Shown in pieces: positions 26,127 to 36,607 of a DNA stretch of 64,000 nt. Position 1 is the first letter of the stretch, and each line of letters starts with the position of its first letter. Source of the stretch: Methylococcales bacterium (GTDB lineage Bacteria > Pseudomonadota > Gammaproteobacteria > Methylococcales > Methylomonadaceae). The position numbers were made by a program, and so were the translations under genes. The stretch is from NCBI GenBank assembly GCA_026398895.1, contig JAPLRZ010000043.1:1-64000 (forward strand), in the 5' to 3' direction. Under the pieces are notes generated by a model, which had not been told where the DNA came from, did not search any database, and saw only the letters and a list, made by a program, of their open reading frames with translations.

Positions 26127-26278
26127 GGAATTTCCTTAATGGTAGTTAAGCGATGAAGTGCAGTAGGAGGGTAAAACGCAATAGGGCGGTTTTGATGATG
26201 GGTGTCGGCTATTACCTCTACCCATCCTACGGCTAACAATCAATAAAGTGAGTACCGTGGCTTATCAGCGAAAGACAA

Positions 26279-26608
26279 TCAGTTTTGTGGTAGTGCGTTG
26301 ACAATTTCATTAAACGCTTCAACTTTTGCCTTACCCGTTTTAACCAGCTCGATACCCGTATCAATAACCAGTTTGCAAAGTTCAGGCATTTTATAAACCA
26401 TAAAACATAAATAGCCTACCGTTGGAATTGCTATCATTGCACCGATAAAGCCGTGTAGACCAAAGACTCCCAATAATTTTATCAGTAAGACAATGGCATC
26501 CAGTGGTAATAACACCATCGCACCAAAATAGACGATAACCGTAAAGGTAGAAACTACAAAAACGACAAACTGAAGCAGCCTTGCCAACACAATATTAACT
26601 TTTTTCAT
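26279..26608 (-). CDS. hypothetical small membrane protein
   Basis: The start at 26608 is supported by AGGATCAAAAGTAAT before the ATG and gives 109 residues. Two long hydrophobic stretches (about 8-32 and 38-72) indicate two to three membrane helices, followed by a short amphipathic tail (LVIDTGIELVKTGKAKVEAF). No family was recognised. It stands between the cyclophilin and rhomboid genes on the same strand. Confidence 0.68.
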   Translation of the reverse strand: MKKVNIVLARLLQFVVFVVSTFTVIVYFGAMVLLPLDAIVLLIKLLGVFGLHGFIGAMIAIPTVGYLCFMVYKMPELCKLVIDTGIELVKTGKAKVEAFNEIVNALPQN

Positions 26609-26737
26609 ATTACTTTTGATCCTGATAACTTTAAGAAGTCTTTTAGTCCGTCCACCTGTGACTGACTGGGTTATTTTTGTCAAAAACCTATTTTTGAGGA
26701 AGCAAATTATACCTTAACAGGCTAAAAATACTGTAAT

Positions 26738-27427
26738 TTATTCAATTGGCTGTTTTTTAACAAATAGGCGATAAAGAAGTGAGCCTGCAATAAAACCACC
26801 TAAATGCGCCCACCAAGCAACGTCAATCATGGTATCTTTCATCACGATTGACGTGGTGGCATCGTGTAGTTGCATAATAACCCACAGACCTAAAAAAGCA
26901 ATCGCAGGCACATGAATGACAATGGGTAAGAAAAATAACAGCGGCATCCAAAGCACGACTCGTTCAAAGGGATAAAGAAAGAAATAAGCTGCCAATACGC
27001 CAGCGATAGCACCCGATGCACCCACGACGGGAATATCAAGAATCGGGTCAAAATACCATTGCAAAAGGCTGGCAAAAATACCGCATAGTAAATAAAAAAC
27101 TAAAAACGGTAATCGCCCCATACGATCTTCGACATTATCGGCAAAAATCCACAAAAACCACATATTGACTATCAAATGCGTCCAACTGGCGTGTAAAAAT
27201 AAATTGCTTAGCACTGAAAAATAATAATCAAAAGGCAGATCAGCGGTCATTGCCCATTGTGGATCGGCATAGCGCAGCGGGATCATTCCATACTGAGCAA
27301 TCAGTCGAGAACTTAGCTCGAAGGGCATTAATTTCATGACTATAAAAATGCTGGTACACAGCACAATCAAGCCCCAAGTAATCCAAGGCTTTTTATAACA
27401 CGGTGCGGTATCTCTAATCGGTATCAT
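26738..27427 (-). CDS. rhomboid-family intramembrane serine protease
   Basis: The start at 27427 (AAGGTAGAAACC before the ATG) gives 229 residues; an upstream in-frame ATG adds a non-conserved leader. The rhomboid core has HASWTHLIVNMWFLWIF in TM2, GASGAIAG with the nucleophile Ser (S138) in TM4 and AHLGGF with the partner His (H208) in TM6. Such enzymes cleave membrane proteins within the inner membrane. The natural substrate cannot be inferred. Confidence 0.9.
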   Translation of the reverse strand: MIPIRDTAPCYKKPWITWGLIVLCTSIFIVMKLMPFELSSRLIAQYGMIPLRYADPQWAMTADLPFDYYFSVLSNLFLHASWTHLIVNMWFLWIFADNVEDRMGRLPFLVFYLLCGIFASLLQWYFDPILDIPVVGASGAIAGVLAAYFFLYPFERVVLWMPLLFFLPIVIHVPAIAFLGLWVIMQLHDATTSIVMKDTMIDVAWWAHLGGFIAGSLLYRLFVKKQPIE

Positions 27428-27526
27428 GGTTTCTACCTTGTGTGTATTGACACTTTCGTTACGGCATTCTTTCATTTACGGCTAGGCGGATATAGCTAAC
27501 CGCCAATAATATGATTACGAAACCGT

Positions 27527-27585
27527 TCGCACTGAGCTTGTCGAAGTGTGTTGTGGTTCGACTGTTCGACAAGCTCACAGTTCAC
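27527..27585. repeat. REP-like inverted repeat with GAGCTTGTCGAA arms
   Basis: GAGCTTGTCGAA on the left and TTCGACAAGCTC on the right are exact complements with about 26 bases between. The motif is a common intergenic repeat in proteobacterial genomes. It lies between the rhomboid and rlmJ genes. Confidence 0.7.
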
Positions 27586-27632
27586 CATGAGCGGTATCAT
27601 TAGATAATAGTGCCTGTGCGTTTCGAGCAATA

Positions 27633-28475
27633 TTATTCTTCAACCAACGTTTCTATACGATAAAAACTCGCGCCATGATTGCCTAGCACGTCAACCAACC
27701 AAGGCAAAATGTGTTGCATTTGAGTGGTCAGCGTCCACGGTGGATTAACAACAATCAGCCCACTAGCAGTCATACCGTGTTCTTTGGTATCAGCGGCAAG
27801 CCCCAGTTCAAATAATTGTACATTTTTAATACCGCTCGCTTTTATAGCCTTTTCTAGTGCCTTATTACGGCTACGATCCACCACAGGATACCAAAGCGCG
27901 TAAGTCCCTGTTGCAAAGCGTTTGTGCATGGCACGCAAAGCATTGGCTACATCAACGTAGTCAGTTTTTAATTCATAACTTGGATCAATCAATACTAAGC
28001 CACGGCGTTCAGGCGGTGGTAATAATCCTAGACTATTTTTCAAACCATCGGCATGAAAGATTTTGACACGTTTGTCTCTGCCTATCGCCGTGCTTAATAA
28101 CTCAACTTCTGTTGAATGTAACTCGTACAAAAATAAACGATCTTGGCTGCGCAGTAACTGTTGAGCGATGAGCGGCGACCCTAGATAGCGTGTCATTTTG
28201 TCATTGCTATTTGCTTGCTTGATGAGCTGCATATAACTAACCACCGCATCGGGCAAATCAGAACGTTGCCATAATTTACCGATACCTCCCGCAAACTCGC
28301 TATTTTTTAGTGCGTAACCGCTATTCAGCAGGTAATCACCAGCACCCGCATGAGTATCAATATAACAAAACGCTTGATCTTTTTTGCCGAAATACTCAAG
28401 TATCTGTATTAATACGATGTGTTTTAATACATCGGCAAAATTCCCTGCATGAAACGAATGTCGATAACTGAGCAT
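27633..28475 (-). CDS. rlmJ: 23S rRNA (adenine-2030-N6)-methyltransferase
   Basis: A 280-residue RlmJ/YhiR-family methyltransferase that modifies A2030 of 23S rRNA using S-adenosylmethionine in the cytoplasm. The hallmark start MLSYRHSFHAGNFADVLKHI is intact and the catalytic motif IDPSYE is at about residue 165. IDTHAGAGDYLL is the cofactor-binding loop. Length matches the family. A single gene with a REP-like repeat downstream. Confidence 0.95.
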   Translation of the reverse strand: MLSYRHSFHAGNFADVLKHIVLIQILEYFGKKDQAFCYIDTHAGAGDYLLNSGYALKNSEFAGGIGKLWQRSDLPDAVVSYMQLIKQANSNDKMTRYLGSPLIAQQLLRSQDRLFLYELHSTEVELLSTAIGRDKRVKIFHADGLKNSLGLLPPPERRGLVLIDPSYELKTDYVDVANALRAMHKRFATGTYALWYPVVDRSRNKALEKAIKASGIKNVQLFELGLAADTKEHGMTASGLIVVNPPWTLTTQMQHILPWLVDVLGNHGASFYRIETLVEE

Positions 28476-28503
28476 ATTTTTTACTAGACGCTAAGCACTA
28501 CAG

Positions 28504-28914
28504 TTATTCGGATATTTTTACTAGCCAGCCGTCTTCGGCTTCGCAATGGGAAGATTTACCGCTGACTTTAATATTAATTCGCGCCACCGTATTGCGTAAC
28601 GAATCGGGTAATTTGGCTGTAACTGCGTAAAAAGGGTCTTTAAAATCAGCAACAATTTCCACAGGAATATTTTTTACCGTGGCACTAATTTGATCAGGAT
28701 TGGAAATATTAGTTACTCTAAAAGAAAATTCAGAATTTGGTGCGACCAGAGCAAGCTTAACGGGTAAAAATTTAGACAAATGTGGTTTTTCACAAGTAAC
28801 CGCACTACTACCACTTCCACTGCTACCACCGCCATGCGCACTGTGATCCACTGCATTGGCAACACTCATATTGAAGGTAACAAAAAGCAACACTAATAAT
28901 TTTGATTTATTCAT
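28504..28914 (-). CDS. hypothetical exported protein
   Basis: A 136-residue protein with a cleavable signal (MNKSKLLVLLFVTFNMSVANA) followed by a His/Gly/Ser-rich linker (HSAHGGGSSGSGSS) and a beta-rich domain with two cysteines (CEKPHLS and SSHCEAE), probably disulfide-linked in the periplasm. The Ser-His-Gly linker could bind metal but no known copper motif is present. No family was recognised. The stop lies 28 bases before the rlmJ start on the same strand. Confidence 0.7.
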   Translation of the reverse strand: MNKSKLLVLLFVTFNMSVANAVDHSAHGGGSSGSGSSAVTCEKPHLSKFLPVKLALVAPNSEFSFRVTNISNPDQISATVKNIPVEIVADFKDPFYAVTAKLPDSLRNTVARINIKVSGKSSHCEAEDGWLVKISE

Positions 28915-29128
28915 AGGACTATCCCTCTTATTTTTGTTTATATGGAGATTTTAAACATAGCAATCAAGCTTCTTATGCACGAAAGCTCAGTGATAGTGTA
29001 CATAAACCTATCGTAGTAGTCAGAATTTTTTTAGTGCTTGATACAGAAATACAGCGAAAATTTGTAGCGGAAACACTCAGGCTATTATTGCAGAGCTTAT
29101 AAAATGTTTATTGCTTATGGAGTAGTGA

Positions 29129-29743
29129 TTAGCGTAAGAAAAACTGTACAGTCATACTACCTACCACCAGCACATCATGATGATTCAATTTGACCATGTT
29201 ATTGGCTAAAGGCTCATTATTTAGAGTGATTACCCCCGTGTGTTCTAAGACGGAAGCAAAATAACCATCTTTTCTTTTTGAAATAACCACAATACCGCTG
29301 CCTGGCTCACCAATCATGGTCATGGAAATTTTTAGATGAAATATTTTGCCAATATTAGCACCGCTGATAATTTGATAATTCGCAACGTGGGGAAGGTAGT
29401 TTTCCTTTATTTTACGATTAGCGGGGAGTATGTCAGCTTGTTCAGTATCTTTATCTGCTGTATAGACAATTTTATGCTGCCCAATAGTGATTGCATCACC
29501 CTCTTTGAGCATCGCTTCTTGAATGTTTTTTCCATTGATAACTAACGGAAAATCACTATTCAATTGCCTAATCATAGCGGCATTACCGCGCACCATAACA
29601 ACCGCATGGGCGGCAGCAAAATCAGAGTGATCTATCACTAAATCATTGCTGTCATCGCGTCCAATATTCACCTTACCCACTTCAAACGAAAGTGGATATG
29701 AACGAACAACATTATTTTTAAAATAAATAGTAAGCTTTGCCAT
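29129..29743 (-). CDS. protein with two FHA-like domains
   Basis: A 204-residue cytoplasmic protein. Residues 1-95 form an FHA domain (VNIGRDDSNDLVIDHSDFAAAHA) with the GRD and SN-DL pattern, and residues about 120-204 a second, more divergent FHA-like fold (IGEPGSGIVVIS, LNNEPLANN). FHA domains bind phosphothreonine. No Ser/Thr kinase or type VI secretion gene is in the window, so its partner is unknown. The first domain carries H where the usual Ser-x-x-His occurs (SDFAAAHA), so peptide binding could differ from the standard form. Confidence 0.82.
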   Translation of the reverse strand: MAKLTIYFKNNVVRSYPLSFEVGKVNIGRDDSNDLVIDHSDFAAAHAVVMVRGNAAMIRQLNSDFPLVINGKNIQEAMLKEGDAITIGQHKIVYTADKDTEQADILPANRKIKENYLPHVANYQIISGANIGKIFHLKISMTMIGEPGSGIVVISKRKDGYFASVLEHTGVITLNNEPLANNMVKLNHHDVLVVGSMTVQFFLR

Positions 29744-29819
29744 TACAACAGTTAATAAAAATCCATAGTGTGGTCGGTGAATTATAGTTGGTATTTTTAG
29801 CTACATTAAAAAAATGCAA

Positions 29820-31064
29820 TTATTTTTTGGGTAGAAACTTAACCAACTTAACGGTATTTTCATCACGCTTGATAATTTCTAACGGATGTCCATGTAGTTT
29901 AATACTCGTACCTAGTTCGGGAATAGTTTCCATAAACTCGATAATCAAGCCATTCAAAGTTTTAGGTCCTTCGGTTGGTAATGACCACTGCGTGACGCGA
30001 TTTAATTCTCGCACCGTAATATTAGCATCTACCAGATAACTACCATCACTTTGTTTTCTTGCGGTATTGTCATCAGTAAGTAGCTCGCCGACAATTTCTT
30101 GCAACAAATCATCCAGCGTGACCAAACCTTGAACATCACCATATTCATCAACGACTAAACCGATGTGACTTTTTTCGGTTTTAAAGTTCAACATTTGAGT
30201 GTGTACAGGAGTGCTTTCAGGAATAAAAACAGGTTTTGACAATAATCCCATAATGGTATTTTTATCAAAATTGTCCTGATTAATTAACATCAGCACTTTT
30301 CGTAAATGTAAAAAACCAACAATGCGGTCAATATTTTTTTTGTAAACAGCTAATTGGGTGTGTGGGCTGGTTTTGATTTGCATGACAATGCTTTCAATAG
30401 GCTGTTCTAAATCGATACCGACAATCTCATTACGCGGAGTCATAATGTCTTCAACGGTTGCCGATTCCAAATCAAGTATGCCTAATAACATTTTTTGATA
30501 GCGCACAGGCATTAAGCTTTCGGCTTCAGTAATAATACTTTTTAGCTCATCTTTGCTTAACTGGGTGTCATGACCGTTTTCTTTAACGTCAATTCCGCCT
30601 AAACGCAATAATAAATTAACAAATAAATTAACGAAACCGACAATTGGATAAAAGACTTTTAATAAGCCCGTATAAATCCAAGCGGCAGGAAATGCCAGTA
30701 ATTCGGGCTTTATAGCCGCTAAGGTTTTAGGAGTGACTTCCGAAAAAATCAGCATTGCAATGGTCAAAATCCCCGCACCAATAGCGATGCTAGATTCTTC
30801 CTCAGGATAAAGACGAATGGCGATAACAGTTGTTACCGAGGCGGCAAAAATATTGGCAAATTGATTGCCCAATAAAATCAAACCAAGTAGTCTGTCAGGG
30901 CGTTGCAATAATCGATGTGCTTTTATCGCACCTGCGTGTTTTAGCTTGACTAAGTGCCGTAAACGGTAACGGTTTAAGGTCATTAAGGCTGTTTCTGACC
31001 CAGAAAAAAAAGCGGACAAAACAAGCATCAGTGCAAGTATGCTAAAGAGCATACTAAGGGGCAT
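29820..31064 (-). CDS. CNNM/CorC-HlyC family membrane protein
   Basis: The protein has 414 residues; the ATG at 31064 is preferred over a TTG nine bases upstream. Domains in order: CNNM (DUF21) transmembrane domain with three to four helices (about 1-185, containing FSGSETALMTLNRYRLRHL), two CBS domains (about 200-325, starting DIMTPRNEI) and a CorC/HlyC C-terminal domain (about 335-414). This is the YfjD-type architecture associated with magnesium or cobalt transport and resistance. The direction of transport is not certain for the family. Confidence 0.87.
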   Translation of the reverse strand: MPLSMLFSILALMLVLSAFFSGSETALMTLNRYRLRHLVKLKHAGAIKAHRLLQRPDRLLGLILLGNQFANIFAASVTTVIAIRLYPEEESSIAIGAGILTIAMLIFSEVTPKTLAAIKPELLAFPAAWIYTGLLKVFYPIVGFVNLFVNLLLRLGGIDVKENGHDTQLSKDELKSIITEAESLMPVRYQKMLLGILDLESATVEDIMTPRNEIVGIDLEQPIESIVMQIKTSPHTQLAVYKKNIDRIVGFLHLRKVLMLINQDNFDKNTIMGLLSKPVFIPESTPVHTQMLNFKTEKSHIGLVVDEYGDVQGLVTLDDLLQEIVGELLTDDNTARKQSDGSYLVDANITVRELNRVTQWSLPTEGPKTLNGLIIEFMETIPELGTSIKLHGHPLEIIKRDENTVKLVKFLPKK

Positions 31065-31280
31065 ATCGTTCAAAGAAGGTAGTCTCTTAGTTTATGAAAA
31101 CCACTGTAGTGTCTACGATGAAAAATTTTTGTCAAGTTTGAATGTGTGTTTCAAGCTATTGATTTTTTCGTAATCTATTAATAGATTGATTTTAAATGAT
31201 TATTTTTATAAGTTTTTTTGATATGACTATCATCATTTGATACTTGGTATTCATAAGCTATGGTAGGTCGCGTGGTGCGC

Positions 31281-31318
31281 TGAAAGAAAAAAAGCCCACT
31301 GTTCAAAGCAAGTGGGCT
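31281..31318 (-). terminator. terminator after the first RhlE-like helicase
   Basis: On the minus strand AGCCCACT pairs with AGTGGGCT and is followed by TTTTTTTCTTTC. It begins eight bases after the helicase stop codon. Confidence 0.88.
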
Positions 31319-31325
31319 TGGGTAG

Positions 31326-32579
31326 TTAAGCGCGATTGCCAGTGGATCTACTACCCGTCGCTTTACGCGGCGGTTGGCTGGTATTTCTGCGTGGAGGACG
31401 AGGAGCGCGAGGTGGTTCAGGAGGCATAGGTGGCGCAACATCGGCAGGCTCAAACCCTACAATTTGTTCACGTTTAATCGGTGTGTTAATCAGCTTTTCA
31501 ATTAGCCGCAACGCCGCGACTTCATCATGAGAAACCAATGATACCGCTTGACCTTCTTCACCCGCTCTGCCTGTTCGACCAATTCTATGCACATAATCCG
31601 CAGGTGCGCGTGGCAGTTCATAATTCACGACGTGCGGCAGTAGATTAATATCAATGCCACGAGCAGCAACATCAGTCGCCACTAATACGCGGATTTCCCC
31701 CGCTTTAAAGCCAGATAATGCGCTGGTTCTCGCGCCTTGGCTTTTATTGCCATGAATAGCAGCGGCTTTAATATCCAATTTGTTGAGTTTTTCAGTCAGA
31801 CGATTAGCACCGTGTTTAGTGCTGGTAAACACTAATACTTGTTGCCACTCTTTGGTTTTTACCAAGTGGCACAATAAATCGGCTTTATTAGCTTTATTAC
31901 ACAAATAAGCAATTTGCTCAACGGTTTCGGCGGCGGTATTACGCGGTGCAACTTCAATTTTTATCGGATTAACCAATAAGCCTGTAGTCAATTGGCGTAT
32001 ATCTTCGGAAAACGTGGCAGAAAATAACAAGTTTTGGCGTTTTTTTGGTAGCAAGGCAATGATTTTGCGGATGTCACGAATAAACCCCATGTCCAGCATA
32101 CGGTCAGCTTCGTCCAATACCAGTGTTTCTACTTTATCCAGCTTAACGGCGTTTTGATTGACCAAATCTAATAAGCGACCAGGTGTGGCAACTAACACAT
32201 CCACGCCACCGCGTAAACGCATCATCTGCGGATTAATTTTTACCCCACCAAACACCACTTCGGTTTTTAACCGTGGATGTAAATGTTCGCCGTATTTACT
32301 GACCGATTCAGCAACTTGGGCAGCAAGTTCACGCGTTGGCGTTAGAATTAATACGCGAATTGGACGATTCGCACCGTAAGATTTTTGTGATAAGCGATGC
32401 AAAATAGGTAAAGCAAAACCAGCGGTTTTGCCCGTGCCAGTTTGCGCGGCAGCGAGTAAATCATGACCGTTTAACACGGCTGGAATGGCTTGTAATTGTA
32501 TGGGTGATGGGGTGGTATAACCTGCTTCAGCAATAGCGCGTAACAGAGGATCGGATAATCCGAGTTTGGTAAATGGCAT
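31326..32579 (-). CDS. rhlE: DEAD-box RNA helicase, RhlE-like
   Basis: The start at 32579 ([13 protein letters not shown]) gives 417 residues and matches the family start; an upstream in-frame ATG would add 14 unrelated residues. Motifs in order: Q motif [39 protein letters not shown] and HRIGRTGR. The short Pro/Arg-rich tail ([16 protein letters not shown]) is typical of RhlE. It unwinds short RNA duplexes in ribosome assembly or RNA decay. A second close paralogue is at 46914-48191. Confidence 0.92.
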   Translation of the reverse strand: MPFTKLGLSDPLLRAIAEAGYTTPSPIQLQAIPAVLNGHDLLAAAQTGTGKTAGFALPILHRLSQKSYGANRPIRVLILTPTRELAAQVAESVSKYGEHLHPRLKTEVVFGGVKINPQMMRLRGGVDVLVATPGRLLDLVNQNAVKLDKVETLVLDEADRMLDMGFIRDIRKIIALLPKKRQNLLFSATFSEDIRQLTTGLLVNPIKIEVAPRNTAAETVEQIAYLCNKANKADLLCHLVKTKEWQQVLVFTSTKHGANRLTEKLNKLDIKAAAIHGNKSQGARTSALSGFKAGEIRVLVATDVAARGIDINLLPHVVNYELPRAPADYVHRIGRTGRAGEEGQAVSLVSHDEVAALRLIEKLINTPIKREQIVGFEPADVAPPMPPEPPRAPRPPRRNTSQPPRKATGSRSTGNRA

Positions 32580-32864
32580 AGTGGATATTGTCTCAAAGTA
32601 TGACTGCATTATGCAGTTCAAGGGGTCAAAAACGTGACAGAGTATTTACGATGAAAAACTTTGTAGAGGGTCTGCGTGTTGGAACTAATGCTGGGAGTGG
32701 TGAACTATCGCTACACAGAGGGCGATTAATGCAGGTTGGATAAAAAACGACGTATAATCATACCACACCAGCAAGCATACACGCTAAAAAGAAAATCATA
32801 GTCTGTTAGGTATTATCCACGGCAAGCACGATTTTTTCGTACCTGTCGTGAACATTAGTATCAG

Positions 32865-33626
32865 TTATTTACGGATTTGCCAGTATATTTCGCCACTGAG
32901 TGAAGGAAACAACGCACCCCACAGTAGATTCAATCGCACCCAGAAAGGATAGTTTTCTAAGGCAAAATTGCGTTTACGGAGCATATAAGTACCTGATAGA
33001 AAATCCAAGTTTAACCCACAGCTTTCCGCCATGCTTTTTACTCGTTGTGGTGAAAAAGTGCTGACGTGACCAAAATCAGCGGCTGTTTTACGGATTTTTT
33101 CTTGGCGGTAGGCTTGGATAATTTGTGGCACAGCGGGAAAACCACCGATTAATACACCGTCCGACATTAATGCAGGGGCAAGTTTGGCAACCAAATTTTC
33201 AGGTTTAAATAAATGTTCAAGTAGATGTAACACAATAATGACATCGTATTTTTCAGCCAACTGAAACTCTGGCACATCGACATTGGCTTGAATTTGCTTG
33301 GTATAACCAGATTCGCTGAGTTCAGGTTGCAATTTGTAATCGACTGCTTCCCAACATTCAATGTCAGTAAATCCTGCATCCTGCATATAGCGGCGCATTT
33401 GCCCTCTATCAACACCAATTTCACACACGCGTATAGATCGTCCTAGTCGCTGTTGTTGGGCTTTTATAAAGTGATACATAAACCAGTAGCGCAGTAGTTT
33501 AATTGGATAATGGGTGCTACTTGTGCTATCACTTATTTTTTTTACCCAGCTTTGTTGATCAAAAGACGCTAAGCTCCACTGAATAGCGGCTTGTAATGGG
33601 GTTGTTACGGCGATTTGTTCTTTCAT
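32865..33626 (-). CDS. class I SAM-dependent methyltransferase
   Basis: A 253-residue protein with a Rossmann methyltransferase core: VCEIGVDRGQMRRYM (motif I, about 67-81), ECWEAVDYKLQ (motif II) and YDVIIVLHLLEHL (motif IV). The C-terminal tail FALENYPFWVRLNLLWGALFP is hydrophobic and may touch the membrane. The LLEHL pattern is shared with small-molecule and lipid methyltransferases. The substrate is unknown, and neighbours (a YdjM-like protein, phosphomannomutase) do not settle it. Confidence 0.82.
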   Translation of the reverse strand: MKEQIAVTTPLQAAIQWSLASFDQQSWVKKISDSTSSTHYPIKLLRYWFMYHFIKAQQQRLGRSIRVCEIGVDRGQMRRYMQDAGFTDIECWEAVDYKLQPELSESGYTKQIQANVDVPEFQLAEKYDVIIVLHLLEHLFKPENLVAKLAPALMSDGVLIGGFPAVPQIIQAYRQEKIRKTAADFGHVSTFSPQRVKSMAESCGLNLDFLSGTYMLRKRNFALENYPFWVRLNLLWGALFPSLSGEIYWQIRK

Positions 33627-33682
33627 GCGTGTATGTGTAAAAAGGATTGGTTACAAAATGAGGCTAATTTTAACTGCTAGTC

Positions 33683-34408
33683 TCATTTTTGGTTGGTTTT
33701 TTTAACAAGAGGAGCGGTAATAATCGATTTTACTGCTGATAAACGAGGGATAGCCTGTGCTTGCCATGCCTTAATTAAAGGTTGTGGTTGCGGTGTTATC
33801 CAAGCCAGCCCCACGGTAGCCGCTAACATTAATGCCGAGGTGATTTTATTGTTATAACTGTAGAGTTTTAAAGCCGTGCCAAAGGATTTTTTCATGCGTT
33901 TATTGGATAAATCCACACTGTAGAGTTCATCCAGTAGTAGATGAACAATAAAGCCAAAGCCAATAAAAAAGCCGCTTAGCCACGAATGTAAAATATCCCA
34001 ATGCAGCAAATAACAGCCGATACATACCATGAGCAAACAAAAAAATGTCGCCGTTAAAATAGAATGAAAAATGCCACGGTGGTCAGTAAAACGGTCAAAT
34101 AAGGAAAGCAATGCGTAACGCACTACCACATAAGCCGCTCCTGCCATCAACAACACGATGTAAGGCTGATAGCCATTTTTAAAGACATTAATTACAGTCA
34201 ATAGGGCAATAAGTGCTAAGGTAGTAAAAAATAGTTTGATGGGTGTTGAATTCCCCGAATCAATATCAGGCAACATACCGCCAATTGCGCCAAATACAAT
34301 CATCCAAGGCGCGTCGGTAATAGTCATGATATTTATATTGACGGCAACCAGTGCGACACCTGCGCTGGCAGCGATAGCAACCGATAAGTGAGTGTTAAAA
34401 TTAGCCAT
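33683..34408 (-). CDS. YdjM-like membrane-bound metal-dependent hydrolase
   Basis: A 241-residue integral membrane protein of the DUF457/YdjM family. Family residues include the N-terminal FNTHL, GGMLPDIDSGNS, FTDHRGIFHSI and LLLDELYSVD, which supply conserved His and Asp residues for metal binding. About five to six membrane helices are visible. In E. coli YdjM is a LexA-regulated gene, but no LexA box was found here. The reaction catalysed is not known for the family. Confidence 0.85.
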   Translation of the reverse strand: MANFNTHLSVAIAASAGVALVAVNINIMTITDAPWMIVFGAIGGMLPDIDSGNSTPIKLFFTTLALIALLTVINVFKNGYQPYIVLLMAGAAYVVVRYALLSLFDRFTDHRGIFHSILTATFFCLLMVCIGCYLLHWDILHSWLSGFFIGFGFIVHLLLDELYSVDLSNKRMKKSFGTALKLYSYNNKITSALMLAATVGLAWITPQPQPLIKAWQAQAIPRLSAVKSIITAPLVKKTNQK

Positions 34409-34480
34409 ATTCTAAAAATTTTTCGTAAAATAGCAGTTATACCCTAACTTTAGCTTTGTGGCTAACCACCCTACCCTCTT

Positions 34481-35878
34481 ATGACTCATTCACTCAGTTG
34501 TTTTAAAGCCTACGATATACGCGGACGACTTCCCGATGAACTCAATCCCGATATTGCTTATCGTATCGGTCGCGCCTTTGCTCAATACCTTCAACCCAAG
34601 CGGGTGGTGGTCGGGCGTGATATGCGTTTATCCAGTAATGAACTCGCCAATGCGGTCATTAATGGCTTAGTGGATGCGGGCGTGAAGGTGTATGACATCG
34701 GTTTATGCGGCACGGAAGAAGTGTATTACGCAACCTTTGCCTACACTTATGAAGGCGCGGCAATGGATGGCGGAATTATGGTCACAGCCAGTCATAATCC
34801 AAAAGATTATAACGGTATGAAATTAGTGCGTGAGCAAAGTCAGCCGATTAGTGGCGATACAGGTTTGAATATCATCAAACAGTTGGCAGAACGTAATGAT
34901 TTTTCCGCGCCTATACTTGAAAAAGGTCATGTTACAACTATTTCGATTGAAGCAGCTTATACCCAACATCTATTAAGTTATATCGATGTATCCGCTTTAA
35001 CACCGTTAAAAATCGTAGTGGATGCAGGTAACGGCACAGCGGGTCATGTGCTTGATAATTTGGAAGCGACCTTAAAGGACAAAATCACTTTTATCAAACT
35101 GCACCACGAACCAGACGGGCATTTTCCCAATGGTATCCCTAATCCCTTATTGCCCGAAAACCGTGCCAGTACTATTACCGCTATTCAACAATACAGTGCG
35201 GATTTAGGAATTGCGTGGGATGGTGATTTTGATCGCTGTTTTTTGTTTGATGAAACAGGACGTTTTATCGAAGGCTATTATATTGTGGGCTTACTTGCCG
35301 CCGCATTTTTGCACCGCTATCACGGTGAAAAAATTATTCATGATCCGCGTTTAACATGGAATACCATCGATATAGTTGAAAGTCTAGCGGGTATTGCGAT
35401 ACAAAGTAAAACAGGTCATGCCTTTATCAAAGAACGAATGCGCAAAGAAAATGCGGTGTATGGCGGTGAAATGAGTGCGCATCATTATTTTAGAGATTTT
35501 TCTTATTGCGACAGTGGTATGATTCCGTGGTTATTGGTCATTGAATTAATGAGCAAAAGTGGCAAAAAATTATCGCAATTATTGGATGAACGTATACGAT
35601 TATTTCCTGCCAGCGGCGAAATTAATCGTACCATTGCTGATCCTGATGCCGCAATTCAAGCGATTCAACAACATTATCAACAACACGCGCTGCACATTGA
35701 TTTTACCGACGGTTTAAGCATGGAATTTGCTGATTGGCGATTTAATGTCCGTTGTTCCAATACCGAACCATTAGTACGATTAAATGTCGAAGCACGCGGC
35801 GATGAGAGATTAATGCAGGCAAAAACCGCTGAGTTATTGGCGTTATTGGAAGTGCAAGCTTTGCACTCCTGTCCCTAA
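34481..35878 (+). CDS. phosphomannomutase/phosphoglucomutase
   Basis: An alpha-D-phosphohexomutase of 465 residues that interconverts hexose-6- and hexose-1-phosphates in the cytoplasm for nucleotide-sugar synthesis. The phosphoserine is S104 in TASHNP. The magnesium loop is DGDFDR at 247-252, the sugar-binding loop [10 protein letters not shown] and the C-terminal phosphate-binding loop [12 protein letters not shown]. The architecture matches CpsG/ManB/AlgC. It could feed the beta-glucan pathway (glucose-1-phosphate) or GDP-mannose synthesis; the sequence does not decide. It is divergent from the YdjM-like gene. Confidence 0.92.
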   Translation: MTHSLSCFKAYDIRGRLPDELNPDIAYRIGRAFAQYLQPKRVVVGRDMRLSSNELANAVINGLVDAGVKVYDIGLCGTEEVYYATFAYTYEGAAMDGGIMVTASHNPKDYNGMKLVREQSQPISGDTGLNIIKQLAERNDFSAPILEKGHVTTISIEAAYTQHLLSYIDVSALTPLKIVVDAGNGTAGHVLDNLEATLKDKITFIKLHHEPDGHFPNGIPNPLLPENRASTITAIQQYSADLGIAWDGDFDRCFLFDETGRFIEGYYIVGLLAAAFLHRYHGEKIIHDPRLTWNTIDIVESLAGIAIQSKTGHAFIKERMRKENAVYGGEMSAHHYFRDFSYCDSGMIPWLLVIELMSKSGKKLSQLLDERIRLFPASGEINRTIADPDAAIQAIQQHYQQHALHIDFTDGLSMEFADWRFNVRCSNTEPLVRLNVEARGDERLMQAKTAELLALLEVQALHSCP

Positions 35879-35908
35879 ATTTTTTCGTGCTTTTCGTGGA
35901 CAAAAAAA
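35879..35908. repeat. dispersed TTTTCGTGCTTTTCGTGGAC repeat
   Basis: A TTTCGTGCTTTTCGTGGACA segment directly after the phosphomannomutase stop. The same words occur twice, in opposite directions, at 38500-38575, and a divergent form near 32820-32855. Confidence 0.6.
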
Positions 35909-35938
35909 TACTATCAGATAATTAACAGCGAGGACACA

Positions 35939-36607
35939 ATGCGACTTTTATTGGTTGAAGATGATGAAATACTTGGCGATGGTCTAGTCGCAGGTTTAAA
36001 AATGGAAGGTTACGCAGTGGATTGGCTAACCAACGGTAGGCTTGCCGATGAAGCACTGAAAACCAATAGCTATGAGTTAATTGTCTTAGATTTGAATCTT
36101 CCAGACATGGATGGTTTGGCAATATTGCGAGCCTTAAGAAGCCGTAAAAATGAAACACCCGTCATGGTGTTGACCGCTAAAGATACTATTCCAGACCGAG
36201 TAATGGGATTAGACAGTGGTGCAGATGATTTTGTCATCAAGCCGTTTGAATTGGATGAGGTCTGTGCCAGATTACGCGCCCTAGCACGACGAAATGAAGG
36301 GCGTAGCGTACCTAATATCGAATATAAAGGCATTGTGTTAGACCCCGCTTCTCGTTTAGTGACTTTTAATGACGAAAAAGTCGAATTATCGCAAAAAGAA
36401 TTTGAGATACTCAGTTTTCTAATGGGCAATATCGGCAAAGTCGTTTCTAAAGCTCGCTTAGAAGAAAGCCTATATTCGTGGGATTCTGATATAGAGAGTA
36501 ACACCGTTGAAGTCTATATTCATTATCTACGCAAAAAACTTGATGCTTCCTTGATACGCACGGTCAGAGGCGTGGGCTATATCATTGATAGTGATACTGA
36601 CTCATGA
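35939..36607 (+). CDS. OmpR-family response regulator, QseB-like
   Basis: This 222-residue regulator has a receiver domain (1-115) with acidic pocket E7-D8-D9, phospho-acceptor D51 (IVLDLNLPD) and K of the VIKPF loop, then a winged-helix DNA-binding domain (about 130-220; HYLRKKLDASLIRTVRGVGY). The histidine kinase gene overlaps its stop by four bases (ATGA), so the two are translated together. The signal is not known; Qse-type pairs often answer to metals, envelope stress or quorum cues. Target promoters were not identified. Confidence 0.92.
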   Translation: MRLLLVEDDEILGDGLVAGLKMEGYAVDWLTNGRLADEALKTNSYELIVLDLNLPDMDGLAILRALRSRKNETPVMVLTAKDTIPDRVMGLDSGADDFVIKPFELDEVCARLRALARRNEGRSVPNIEYKGIVLDPASRLVTFNDEKVELSQKEFEILSFLMGNIGKVVSKARLEESLYSWDSDIESNTVEVYIHYLRKKLDASLIRTVRGVGYIIDSDTDS